A DNA stretch of 39,987 bases, from assembly GCA_018698975.1 (NCBI GenBank), contig JABIPQ010000032.1:1-39987 (forward strand), in the 5' to 3' direction. The stretch is from Gammaproteobacteria bacterium (GTDB lineage Bacteria > Pseudomonadota > Gammaproteobacteria > Pseudomonadales > Pseudohongiellaceae). Both the position numbers and the translations under genes were made by a program. Position 1 is the stretch's first letter, and the number at the start of each line of letters is the position of its first letter. Below are positions 16,346-24,155 of the stretch, in pieces. The notes under the pieces were generated by a model. That model made no database searches. It had not been told where the DNA came from and was given only the letters and a program-made list of their open reading frames with translations.

Positions 16346-17698
16346 ATGAGTGATACTCCTCAAAGTAAAGAAAGAACCAGAGAAGGAAGTCTGGAAGCCC
16401 CGACACGGCATCCGGTGGATTGGCAGTCTGAAGATTTCTGGAATATGGACTCCCTCAATACTGAACTCGAACGAGTCTATGATATCTGTCATGGGTGTCG
16501 TCGCTGTGTCAGTTTGTGTAATGCCTTCCCGACCCTTTTTGATCTGGTTGATGAATCAGATACCTTTGAAGTAGATGGTGTGGATAAGGCGGATTATCAG
16601 AAAGTAGTGGAACAGTGCTATCTCTGTGACATGTGTTACATGAGCAAATGTCCTTATGTGCCACCTCATGAATGGAATGTAGATTTTCCCCATTTGATGT
16701 TGCGCGCCAAAGCGGTGAATTTCAAAAACAACGGCGCATCATTTCGCGATCGCACCCTGACCAGTACAGACACGGTGGCAAAATTAGCCACCATTCCACT
16801 GGTAGATGTGACGGTCAATGCCCTGAACAAAAACGCTCCGTTCCGCAAAGTACTGGAAAGCACATTGGGTGTGCATCATGCCGCACCAGTGCCTACCTAC
16901 CATCGCAACACTCTGCGCAAACGGGTAAAAACACTGGATAAGGTTATAGCGCCACAACAACAGGGGCGCACTACTGGCAAGGTGGCTTTTTATGCGACCT
17001 GTTATGGTAATTACAACTCTCCTCATCTGGGTGAAGATTTTTATCAGGTCTTTCAGCACAATGGTATTCATATTGAGCTGGTACCGAAAGAAGCCTGTTG
17101 CGGTATGCCAAAGCTGGAGCTTGGTGATCTTGAATCTGTCAGGGAATTAAAAGAAGCCAATATTCCGGTATTGGCCAAACTGGTAGACGAAGGTTTTGAT
17201 CTGATTGCGCCCATTCCATCCTGTGTTCTGATGTATAAACAGGAACTGCCTCTGTTGTTTTCGGATGATGAGGATGTACAGAAAGTAAAGAAAGCATTTT
17301 TTGATCCTTTCGAGTACCTGTTTCTGCGGCATAAGGAAGGCGCATTTAATACGGAGTTTAAACAGGGGCTGGGAGACGTAAGTTACCAGGTCGCCTGTCA
17401 TCTGCGTGTTCAAAACATAGGGCTGAAAACCCGGGATATTCTGAATCTGGTTCCCGACACTGAAGTTGTGGCACAAGAGCGCTGCTCCGGTCATGACGGC
17501 ACCTATGCTGTAAAAAAGGAAACCCATGACTTTGCCGTCAAAATTGGACGGCCTATTGTCAAAAAAGTGGATCTGCAGGAACCGGATCATTTTATCTCGG
17601 ATTGCCCTATGGCCGCTGCGCACATTGCCGAGCTGAGTGAGAAAGTCGATAAGCCTGAACATCCAATGACTCTGCTACGTATGGCTTATGGGCTTTAG
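16346..17698 (+). CDS. Heterodisulfide-reductase/GlpC-like (Fe-S)-binding protein
   Basis: From the ATG at 16346 the product has 450 residues (a TTG 24 bases earlier is possible). Two [4Fe-4S] motifs are visible, CHGCRRCVSLC (C48, C51, C54, C58) and CYLCDMCYMSKCP (C91, C94, C97, C102). The C-terminal half has the cysteine-rich repeats of HdrB/GlpC-type proteins: ATCYGNYNSPHLG, KEACCGMP, then CHLRVQNIG and QERCSGHDG. There is no membrane segment. Such proteins relay electrons between a flavin or quinone partner and an acceptor. Its place between rubrerythrin and DUF3501 suggests it feeds electrons to the rubrerythrin. The weak ribosome binding site and upstream hairpin suggest lower expression than rubrerythrin. 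Confidence 0.88.
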   Translation: MSDTPQSKERTREGSLEAPTRHPVDWQSEDFWNMDSLNTELERVYDICHGCRRCVSLCNAFPTLFDLVDESDTFEVDGVDKADYQKVVEQCYLCDMCYMSKCPYVPPHEWNVDFPHLMLRAKAVNFKNNGASFRDRTLTSTDTVAKLATIPLVDVTVNALNKNAPFRKVLESTLGVHHAAPVPTYHRNTLRKRVKTLDKVIAPQQQGRTTGKVAFYATCYGNYNSPHLGEDFYQVFQHNGIHIELVPKEACCGMPKLELGDLESVRELKEANIPVLAKLVDEGFDLIAPIPSCVLMYKQELPLLFSDDEDVQKVKKAFFDPFEYLFLRHKEGAFNTEFKQGLGDVSYQVACHLRVQNIGLKTRDILNLVPDTEVVAQERCSGHDGTYAVKKETHDFAVKIGRPIVKKVDLQEPDHFISDCPMAAAHIAELSEKVDKPEHPMTLLRMAYGL

Positions 17699-17716
17699 CT
17701 ACGGGTAGCTAAAGCC
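17691..17716 (+). other. Perfect hairpin overlapping the Fe-S gene stop codon
   Basis: GGCTTTAGCT and AGCTAAAGCC form a perfect 10-base-pair stem with a 6-base loop. The TAG stop of the Fe-S gene lies inside the left arm. No T-tract follows. A related AGCTAAA hairpin sits at the end of the next gene. Confidence 0.6.
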
Positions 17717-17718
17717 GC

Positions 17719-17809
17719 GGGGCAGACCAAAATTATCAGTTGGATTATTCAATTTAGAAGAGTTTAATAATTTTGCTCTGACCCCGTTTTTAAATATTGT
17801 TCTGACCCC
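17719..17809. repeat. REP-like imperfect inverted repeat, copy C, with extra half-site
   Basis: GGGGCAGACCAAAATTAT (17719-17736) is inverted, imperfectly, as ATAATTTTGCTCTGACCCC (17767-17785), and a further TCTGACCCC lies at 17801-17809. The plan of GGGG ends, a variable 3' arm and an AT-rich loop is that of copies A and B, but the core sequence differs. It sits between the Fe-S and DUF3501 genes. Confidence 0.75.
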
Positions 17810-17830
17810 AATTTATTATCAGGAGTAGTG

Positions 17831-18415
17831 ATGACTAAATTAACCAGAGATGATCTTTGGTCACTGGAAGATTATGCAGAAAAACGTGCCGAATTCAGGA
17901 CTGGTGTGCTTGAGCATAAGAAGAATCGTCTTTTGCAGTTAAACGAACATGCGCGTCTGTTGTTTGAAGATGTCTTGACACTGAAATACCAGATACAGGA
18001 AATGCTGCGCATTGAAAAAGTCTTTGAAGCTGCGGGTATTCAGGATGAACTAGATGCCTATAATCCGCTGATTCCCGATGGCGATAATTGGAAAGCTACA
18101 TTCATGATCGAATACGTCGATGTGGATGAGCGTAAGTTGCGCTTGCAGGAATTAAAAAACGTTGAAGATCTGATCTGGATGCAAGTTGAGGGTCATGACA
18201 AGGTTTATGCCATTGCTGATGAAGACATGGAGAGAGCAAATGACATCAAGACTTCCAGTGTTCATTTTGTGCGCTTTCAGCTGAATACAGAAATGAAAAC
18301 CGCGGCAAAAGCAGGGGCCACTATTTTTGCAGGCTGTGATCTGGAAGGCTTTAAAATAGGTCCAATGCAAATACCTGACAATGTCGCTGAAGCGCTTCGA
18401 CAGGATTTATCCTGA
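17831..18415 (+). CDS. DUF3501 family protein
   Basis: The 194-residue soluble protein starts at ATG 17831 with AGGAG eight bases upstream (a GTG immediately before it is in frame but poorly spaced). Features typical of DUF3501 are LTRDDLWSLEDYAEKRAEFR near the start, LLFEDVLTLKYQIQEMLRIEKVFE, NPLIPDGDNWKATFMIEYVD, VYAIADED and SVHFVRFQLN. It lacks signal peptide and cysteine motifs. The function is unknown; the family is repeatedly encoded with rubrerythrin and GlpC-like Fe-S proteins, so a role in the same oxidative-stress or redox unit is inferred. It is separated from the Fe-S gene by repeat copy C. Confidence 0.88.
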   Translation: MTKLTRDDLWSLEDYAEKRAEFRTGVLEHKKNRLLQLNEHARLLFEDVLTLKYQIQEMLRIEKVFEAAGIQDELDAYNPLIPDGDNWKATFMIEYVDVDERKLRLQELKNVEDLIWMQVEGHDKVYAIADEDMERANDIKTSSVHFVRFQLNTEMKTAAKAGATIFAGCDLEGFKIGPMQIPDNVAEALRQDLS

Positions 18416-18440
18416 GCTAAAGTATCCTTTTTAGCTCGGG
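18411..18440 (+). other. Hairpin overlapping the DUF3501 stop codon
   Basis: CCTGAGCTAAA (18411-18421) pairs with TTTAGCTCGGG (18430-18440), 11 pairs with one G-T wobble, covering the TGA stop. No clear T-tract follows, but it is the last structure of the operon and may end or protect its transcript. Confidence 0.5.
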
Positions 18441-18558
18441 TAACCTTGGATTTACAATAGAGGTGTTTTTTCAGGGAATATGCTATTTTCATCTCCCTTA
18501 AAAATAGTAATTAATATACTCAATTCAAAATTATCAGTTTCCAAAGGAGACCCGGTTC

Positions 18559-19851
18559 ATGACTAAACTGAACGTTCTTATCGCTACTTTTGTACTGTTG
18601 CTGGCGGCATGTAGTGAGAGCCCTCAAGTTGTTACTTCCGAATCAGATTCTATTGAAGTTCCGATTGATGATACCGTTATCTTAATTACCAACGCCTATG
18701 TCATTGATGGCACGGGAAATGTCTTAGAGCAAGGTAGTGTCCTGATAGAAAACGGGCTTATTTCTGCAGTTGGCAATGATCTTGTAGCCCCTTTAAATGC
18801 CTACATAATAGACGCCGCTGGTAGAACGGTGATGCCAGGTTTTATTGAAGGCCATCGTCACATTATTCAGGGCAATCCTGATGAGTGGATGGCAAACCGG
18901 GCCGATGCAAATATGCAGGAATTCCTTGGTGCCGGTTTTACCACGGTATTGTCGGCCATTGATGCGCCACAGATTCTTGAATTGCGCCGCATGATTAATC
19001 AAGGTGAGATGGTAGGACCACGCATTTTGTCAGGTACTTTTATTCCGGTGAATGTCCTGCCACCAGGGGAGTCTACCAGTGATCCTGCGCGTACTGATGT
19101 CTCTCGTCCTCCGGGTCGTCCCACCGAACCTGCCGGAAAAATTCCGGATGAAACCATAATTGAGCTTGTCCAGAATGCCGCTGCCGCCGGATACGATATG
19201 GTTAAAACTGTTGTCACGGTTACGCCTAATGGTCCTGAAGTGGACACACTCACCTTGATGGTGAATACGGCACACGAATATGGCTTGAAAGCGATTGTTC
19301 ATGCTGTGTCTGTAACTGACACACTGGAGGCGATAAAAGCCAGGCCAGATCATCTTGTTCACACACCACATATTATGCAGTTAACTGAAGAACAGGCTCA
19401 GACAATCGTGGATGCTGATATCCCCATGATGTCTACTCTCAGTACTTTTGTGCCTTTCTATGATGAAAACAACCAGCCTATTTTTCGTGATGGTCTGCCA
19501 TATGGCTGGCATACTTTAAGCAGTGCCGGTCAGGGACCGGTCAATGCCCGTTTGCTTTGGAACGCAGGGATAACTTATGGTTTTGGAACTGACACTTCAT
19601 TTCATCCACGCCGTACTTTGAAGGCTGAGTTGAAAGCCCTGAACCTGACTTTTTCCGAACAGGACATCATCAAGATCATGACAACCGGTACTGCAAAAGC
19701 TGTTGGTCTTGAATCTGAAATAGGCACTCTGGAAGCAGGTAAAGTTGCTGATGTGGTTATTCTGGATGGTAATCCCCTGGAAGATCTTTATGACCTGCTT
19801 AATGTCGATCTGGTAATAAGGGGTGGAGAAATTGTCATCGATAAATTGTAG
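18559..19851 (+). CDS. Amidohydrolase-family lipoprotein
   Basis: The 430-residue protein has a lipobox (LLLAAC, Cys near residue 19), so it is probably anchored to a membrane facing the periplasm. The rest is an imidazolonepropionase/prolidase-like amidohydrolase: the beta-sandwich start NAYVIDGTGNVLEQGSVLIE, the metal-binding HxH at H99-R-H101 in GFIEGHRH, later histidines in AIVHAVS and LVHTPHI, an active-site aspartate in YGFGTDTS and the C-terminal IGTLEAGKVADVVILDGNPL. Such enzymes hydrolyse amide, lactam or ester bonds using one or two metals. GGAGA precedes the ATG. It heads a group with a PQQ sugar dehydrogenase and DUF6152 proteins. The substrate is unknown. Confidence 0.9.
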   Translation: MTKLNVLIATFVLLLAACSESPQVVTSESDSIEVPIDDTVILITNAYVIDGTGNVLEQGSVLIENGLISAVGNDLVAPLNAYIIDAAGRTVMPGFIEGHRHIIQGNPDEWMANRADANMQEFLGAGFTTVLSAIDAPQILELRRMINQGEMVGPRILSGTFIPVNVLPPGESTSDPARTDVSRPPGRPTEPAGKIPDETIIELVQNAAAAGYDMVKTVVTVTPNGPEVDTLTLMVNTAHEYGLKAIVHAVSVTDTLEAIKARPDHLVHTPHIMQLTEEQAQTIVDADIPMMSTLSTFVPFYDENNQPIFRDGLPYGWHTLSSAGQGPVNARLLWNAGITYGFGTDTSFHPRRTLKAELKALNLTFSEQDIIKIMTTGTAKAVGLESEIGTLEAGKVADVVILDGNPLEDLYDLLNVDLVIRGGEIVIDKL

Positions 19852-19872
19852 CAGGATCAGAATAATAAACTT

Positions 19873-21054
19873 ATGAAAAATATTTTACTGACTACTATTG
19901 CCGCCCTGGGCTGTTCACTTGTTCTTGCGCAGGATTTTTCTGCTGGTCCACCACTGCCTGATTTTCCGCAACATTATCAGACAACGGAATATAATATTCA
20001 GGTGGATCTGGTTGCAGATGGTCTGTCCAACCCCTGGTCCATAGCATTTCTTCCCGATGGCAACATGCTGGTCACAGAGCGTGCTGGTAATCTTCGTATT
20101 ATTCGCGATGGCGAACTTGACCCCCAGCCTGTTTCCGGAGTTCCTGAAGTAAAAATCACGGTACTTGGTGGTTTGCTGGATGTGCTTTTGCATCCGGATT
20201 TCGACAGTAACCAAACTTTGTATTTAAGCTATGCCAAAGGCCATGAAGATGACCGCAGAAGTACGACAGCTTTAGCCAGAGCACATTTTGATGGACAGTC
20301 ATTGCGCGAGCTGGAAGATATTTTTGTCGCAAATTCCTGGAGCGCATCACCCACGAACTTCGGTGGACGAATGGTATTTGGCAAAGACGCCAAGCTTTAT
20401 ATGACAATCGGAGAGCGTCAGGAAGAAGATCGGGCTCAGAATGGGCTGGATCATGGTGGCAAGGTAATTCGTCTGAATGATGACGGTTCGGTGCCTGGCG
20501 ATAATCCCTTTGTCGGTCGTGATGACATGCTGCCGGAAATTTTTGCACTGGGTGTGCGCAGTCCGCAAGGGCTGGCCTTGCATCCGCAAACAGGAGAGCT
20601 TTGGGAAAATGAGCATGGGCCTCTTGGCGGGGATGAAGTCAATATCATTCAGGCTGGAAAAAATTACGGCTGGCCTCTTGTCACCTTCGGCAGAGATTAC
20701 GATGGCGTGGCGATCAGTGAAGAAACCGAACGTGAAGGACTGGAATCTCCGTTTATATACTGGGTGCCTTCCATTGCTATTTCAGGGATCAGCTTTTATA
20801 GCGGTGATGCATTTCCTCTCTGGCAAGGCAACACCTTTGTTGGCTCCATGATCATGGGTCGCACTCCCATGACAGGTCATATCCAGCGTATTACCTTTAG
20901 TGATGAAGGTATCGCTCTGGCACGTGAACCAATCCTGCTGCCATTGCGACAGCGCATACGCGATGTACGCCCCGGACCTGATGGCTTCCTGTATGTTCTC
21001 ACCGATCAAAATCCTGGTGCAGTTCTGCGTATATCTCCAGCAAACCAGAATTAG
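19873..21054 (+). CDS. PQQ-dependent sugar dehydrogenase
   Basis: The 393-residue secreted protein (signal peptide ending near VLAQ) is of the glucose/sorbosone dehydrogenase beta-propeller family: LSNPWSIAFLPDGNMLVTERAG, HPDFDSNQTLYLSYAKG, FGGRMVFGKDAKLYMTIGERQEEDRAQ, GKVIRLNDDGSVPGDNPF, the ALGVRSPQGLALHPQTGELWENEHGPLGGDEVN segment and GKNYGWPLVTFGRDYDG. In this class the usual YGHRN is replaced by LGVRSPQ, which is common among aldose sugar dehydrogenases. It oxidises aldose sugars in the periplasm with PQQ. It starts 21 bases after the amidohydrolase stop and is probably co-transcribed. It is a divergent paralogue of 10241-11338. Confidence 0.92.
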   Translation: MKNILLTTIAALGCSLVLAQDFSAGPPLPDFPQHYQTTEYNIQVDLVADGLSNPWSIAFLPDGNMLVTERAGNLRIIRDGELDPQPVSGVPEVKITVLGGLLDVLLHPDFDSNQTLYLSYAKGHEDDRRSTTALARAHFDGQSLRELEDIFVANSWSASPTNFGGRMVFGKDAKLYMTIGERQEEDRAQNGLDHGGKVIRLNDDGSVPGDNPFVGRDDMLPEIFALGVRSPQGLALHPQTGELWENEHGPLGGDEVNIIQAGKNYGWPLVTFGRDYDGVAISEETEREGLESPFIYWVPSIAISGISFYSGDAFPLWQGNTFVGSMIMGRTPMTGHIQRITFSDEGIALAREPILLPLRQRIRDVRPGPDGFLYVLTDQNPGAVLRISPANQN

Positions 21055-21066
21055 ACCGATCTCATA

Positions 21067-21108
21067 AACCAGGCCTTTGACTAGGCTTGGTTGCTTGTTT
21101 ATTCTTTA
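21067..21108 (+). terminator. Possible terminator after the PQQ dehydrogenase gene
   Basis: AACCAGGCCT (21067-21076) pairs with AGGCTTGGTT (21083-21092) with one wobble and a six-base loop, followed by the T-rich GCTTGTTTATTCTTT. The T-tract is broken, so termination may be partial and the next gene may still be read through. Confidence 0.45.
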
Positions 21109-21129
21109 TGCACTCTTTTGGAGGCTGTC

Positions 21130-21525
21130 ATGAAGAAATTATTTGCGATTATCTTGACTTCTGCGCTGTGCCTGTTTGCAGTAAATGGCTCAGCACACCA
21201 TTCCCTTGCGGTAGAATTTGACTCTACAACCCTGGTTACAGTTGAAGGGCTTGTTACTGAGGTCTGGTTCAAAAACCCACATGTGCGCTATTACCTGACG
21301 GTTACTAATGAGTCCGGTGAAGAGGTAGAGTGGGATACTCATGCTCATAATATTACCGGCATGTCGCGTCAGGGCTATACCAAGGACACCCTGAAAGTGG
21401 GTGACCGTGTGATCCTGGAAGGTCATGGCACGCGGGATGGATCACCAAAATTATTTATACGTGCCTGGACCCTCCCTGACGGTATACGCCGTGCAGTTGG
21501 TAATGCCAATATTGACAGGTTCTAA
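21130..21525 (+). CDS. DUF6152 family secreted protein
   Basis: From ATG 21130 (preceded by TTGGAGG) the product has 131 residues. A Sec signal peptide ends near GSA, followed directly by the family hallmark HHSLAVEFD, then TVEGLVTEVWFKNPHVRYYLTVTNESG and RQGYTKDTLKVGDRVILEGHGTRDG. This matches DUF6152, small periplasmic OB-like beta proteins of unknown function with an exposed HH that could bind metal. It is two bases from the next start. A paralogue with the same HHS start is at 22873-23298, also followed by a large-family partner gene. Confidence 0.85.
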   Translation: MKKLFAIILTSALCLFAVNGSAHHSLAVEFDSTTLVTVEGLVTEVWFKNPHVRYYLTVTNESGEEVEWDTHAHNITGMSRQGYTKDTLKVGDRVILEGHGTRDGSPKLFIRAWTLPDGIRRAVGNANIDRF

Positions 21526-21527
21526 CT

Positions 21528-22640
21528 ATGATCAATCCCAGAAATGCCTCAACGCCCGGAAATTATTTTTCTCTTGTGGCGCCCCTGTTTTTATTAAGCT
21601 CTGTTTTTAGTTCCTCATTAAGTGCTCAGGAAAGTCCTTTTGTTGGTGAATGGCTTTTGGAAATCAGTCAAGGCAGTACGGTTCAAGGCACGACTAATCA
21701 GAGGGGTATTCTGGCCATTGAGATGGACGGTGATGAGTTGGTCGGCTTTTTGGAAAATGGACCAATCTTTCTGTCAGTTGAAGATAACAATATCGCCATG
21801 ACTATCGATTCAAGAAATGCCAGTGGCACTCCGCTAGAGCGATACTTTGATGGGGCAATTTCAGGGCGGCAAATGTCGGGGAAATTCGGACCACCTGATA
21901 ACGCAAGTGAAGAGGAACTTCTGGTTTGTGAGCGTTTTCCGGGTGGTTGCATTTATCCATCAGGAACCTGGACTGCTGTCCCATATGTCCCGGTACGTCC
22001 TCAATCGATAGAGCCAAACCCTGTTGATATATCGGGTGCGTGGAGAACTGCCTCAGGGTCAGGAATGCTCAAATGGACAGCGGCACTGACGGCAAAAGGA
22101 CAGCAGTGGCACGACACATTCAACGTTGACCTGGATTTGCCCTCCTTACGTTGCGCCAGCCCCGGCGTCTTTTGGCTACAAAGATCGGCACCTGAAATAT
22201 TTATACAGGATCACAAGATTACTTTTATCACCTCAAGTGGTGTAGTGCGTCAAATTTATATGGATGGTCGCCAGCCACCTGAATTTCTTCCGTATAGCGC
22301 CCCCGGGTTTTCCAGCGGGCATTGGGAAGGCGATCATTTGATTGTAGAAACCACGCTTCTTAATGCCGGTGTCAGAGGTTATATGGGGGAAATGTATTCT
22401 GAAAATTCAACTATGCTTGAGCGTTACTGGCTAAATAGTGACGGGACACTTTCTGGTGAAATGGCATTAAATGATCCGGAGAATTTCACACGCTCTCCAT
22501 TACAACGAACACTGTGGGCGAGGCAGGACATTGATAATGTCCCCGTTGTAGGTGCATGCGATGTTGACTCCTTCTTCCGACAAATTTACAAGGAAGAGCT
22601 TATGCAGGAGTACATTGAAAGGTCAGACCGACGCTTTTAA
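21528..22640 (+). CDS. Secreted protein of an unnamed WEGD-motif family
   Basis: The 370-residue product has a signal peptide ending near SLSAQ, a lipocalin-like or beta-rich N-terminal half (FVGEWLLEISQG, then EMDGDELVGFLENG), and a C-terminal half with QIYMDGRQPPEF followed by GHWEGDHLIVETTLL. The second half shares the pattern xxMDGRxxP...G(H/W)WEGDxLxVxT with the proteins at 23319-24050 and 34692-35507. I know of no assigned function. The gene starts two bases after the DUF6152 stop, so the two are probably translated together, and the same pairing recurs at 22873-24050. Possible roles are binding or modification of an extracellular ligand; this is not established. Confidence 0.75.
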   Translation: MINPRNASTPGNYFSLVAPLFLLSSVFSSSLSAQESPFVGEWLLEISQGSTVQGTTNQRGILAIEMDGDELVGFLENGPIFLSVEDNNIAMTIDSRNASGTPLERYFDGAISGRQMSGKFGPPDNASEEELLVCERFPGGCIYPSGTWTAVPYVPVRPQSIEPNPVDISGAWRTASGSGMLKWTAALTAKGQQWHDTFNVDLDLPSLRCASPGVFWLQRSAPEIFIQDHKITFITSSGVVRQIYMDGRQPPEFLPYSAPGFSSGHWEGDHLIVETTLLNAGVRGYMGEMYSENSTMLERYWLNSDGTLSGEMALNDPENFTRSPLQRTLWARQDIDNVPVVGACDVDSFFRQIYKEELMQEYIERSDRRF

Positions 22641-22784
22641 CTTTTTACATTGATTAAATCGATTAAAAGAATTGTTGAATAAAATTCTGTTTTTATAAAA
22701 TTATTCTCGCAACTAAAGATCTGGTTTTCTTGCACTAACAATTCCTGATGCTGAATAACCCGGATGGGGTGCTCGATTCCTTAC

Positions 22785-22813
22785 TTGTTCTCTGTGTATA
22801 CTCACCCTATAAA
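22785..22813 (+). promoter_or_regulatory. Candidate sigma-70 promoter
   Basis: TTGTTC (22785-22790) and TATAAA (22808-22813) are separated by 17 bases, about 60 bases before the DUF6152 start at 22873. The 232-base gap before this gene, much longer than others in the group, supports a separate transcription start. Confidence 0.45.
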
Positions 22814-22872
22814 ATTCTGCAGTTAAACTGGTCTTATTCACCTTTATTGAATGGCCCGTTCGGGGAAAGAGT

Positions 22873-23298
22873 ATGTATCAATCAATCAGAAAATTTTCGG
22901 CCTTGCTGATGTTGTCACTGCTGGTATTTGCTGCGCCGGTTCAGGCACATCATTCTTTTGCCGCTGAATATGATCCTGAGCAGCCAGTCACTGTAGAAGG
23001 CATTGTTGAACGAGTTGCCTGGGTGAACCCACATGCATATGTTTACATCAATGTTATGGATGATAGTGGTGAGACAGTTCTTTGGGCGTTTGAAGCGCTT
23101 AGTCCTAATTCACTTGCCAGACAAGGATGGACTGCAAACTCACTGCAGCCTGGGGAAGCAGTGATAATAAAAGGATTTATGGCGCGAGATGGGAAGCCAC
23201 TTGCAGATGGATCAGGAGCCGTGCATGCCAATTCACGATCGATCACCAGAGCAGATGGTAGCAGAGTATTTTCGGGATCCGCTTCGGCTGCACGCTAG
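22873..23298 (+). CDS. DUF6152 family secreted protein, second copy
   Basis: The 141-residue protein has a signal peptide ending VQA followed by HHSFAAEYD, then PVTVEGIVERVAWVNPHAYVYINV and RQGWTANSLQPGEAVIIKGFMARDG, all typical of DUF6152. The WVNPH segment, conserved in both copies, adds a third histidine near the HH pair in sequence pattern. GGGGAAAGAG precedes the ATG. It is followed after 20 bases by a WEGD-family gene, repeating the gene order at 21130-22640. Function unknown. Confidence 0.87.
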   Translation: MYQSIRKFSALLMLSLLVFAAPVQAHHSFAAEYDPEQPVTVEGIVERVAWVNPHAYVYINVMDDSGETVLWAFEALSPNSLARQGWTANSLQPGEAVIIKGFMARDGKPLADGSGAVHANSRSITRADGSRVFSGSASAAR

Positions 23299-23318
23299 GC
23301 CGCATAGAGTATAAAAAC

Positions 23319-24050
23319 ATGATACCAGCCATAAAATATTTCAGGCCATTGTTCTTCTCTTGTTCTGTTGTGCTGATTTTATTTCCTCTAATGGCTTTGA
23401 CCCAGAACGGAGACAGCATTACTGATGAGGAAGCTCCTGTGGGGCCAACACCGCGCACAGCAGAAGGGAAAGTAGATTTCTCGGGAGTATGGGATCCGGG
23501 TTTCAGTTTTGCCACTTTGGGGGATGTACCATTACAGCCCTGGGCAGAAGAACTTTATCAGGAGCGGCGAGCGAATCTCAGTAAAGATGATCCTGAGGCG
23601 CGTTGTCTGCCAGCAGGTGTGCCACGAATATCCCCCTTTCCACAGAAATTTGTGCAAACACCTGATTTGGTAGTGATACTTGATGAAGGCAATGTTCATA
23701 GTTATCGACAATTGTTTCTGGATGGTCGAGGTCACCTGGAAAATTCAGTCCCTTTATGGATGGGTGATTCTATTGCGCATTGGGATGGCGATACGCTTGT
23801 TGTGGATACCACTGGCTTCAACGATTTAACCTGGGTAAATGGGCGTGGTATTCCTCATACGGAACAGCTTCATGTTATTGAACGTTACACGCGCCCAGAT
23901 CTGGGACATATGGAAGTTGAAATAACGCTTGAAGATCCCGGTGCCTATACTGCAAGGCATACCTTTGTGCGGACTTTTACCTTGCGCCCTGATTGGGAAT
24001 TGCTTGAGTATGTATGCAATGAGTTTAATGTTGATATCGAACACCTTTGA
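23319..24050 (+). CDS. Secreted WEGD-motif family protein
   Basis: The 243-residue product has a signal-peptide-like N-terminus (FFSCSVVLILFPLMALTQ) and the core TAEGKVDFSGVWDPG, PLQPWAEELYQERR, a cysteine in EARCLPAGVPR, YRQLFLDGRGH, then IAHWDGDTLVVDTTGFND and GIPHTEQLHVIERYTR, ending LEYVCNEFN. It is the closest relative in the window of 34692-35507 and is widespread, as I recall, as an unnamed secreted family in proteobacteria and acidobacteria. Here the motif reads WDGD rather than WEGD. It follows a DUF6152 gene and ends at a strong terminator. Function unknown. Confidence 0.8.
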   Translation: MIPAIKYFRPLFFSCSVVLILFPLMALTQNGDSITDEEAPVGPTPRTAEGKVDFSGVWDPGFSFATLGDVPLQPWAEELYQERRANLSKDDPEARCLPAGVPRISPFPQKFVQTPDLVVILDEGNVHSYRQLFLDGRGHLENSVPLWMGDSIAHWDGDTLVVDTTGFNDLTWVNGRGIPHTEQLHVIERYTRPDLGHMEVEITLEDPGAYTARHTFVRTFTLRPDWELLEYVCNEFNVDIEHL

Positions 24051-24087
24051 GGGCCTTTGTAAGCTCAATCCGATTTATTCAGACCAA

Positions 24088-24115
24088 AAAAAGCCCCGCA
24101 ATTGCGGGGCTTTTT
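24088..24115. terminator. Bidirectional intrinsic terminator
   Basis: AAAAAGCCCCGCAA and TTGCGGGGCTTTTT form a perfect 14-base-pair palindrome with A- and T-tracts on both sides. It lies between the convergent WEGD-family gene and the ompA-type gene and can end transcription from either side. Confidence 0.95.
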
Positions 24116-24155
24116 CGTTCAGGGGAATAATATCTCCCCATGACTGATTGCCGTC

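Noticed and set aside
17147-17662. 171-codon minus-strand open frame
   Set aside because: Antisense to the Fe-S protein gene whose cysteine motifs are clear; composition (many Phe, Ile, His) looks like a mirrored frame.
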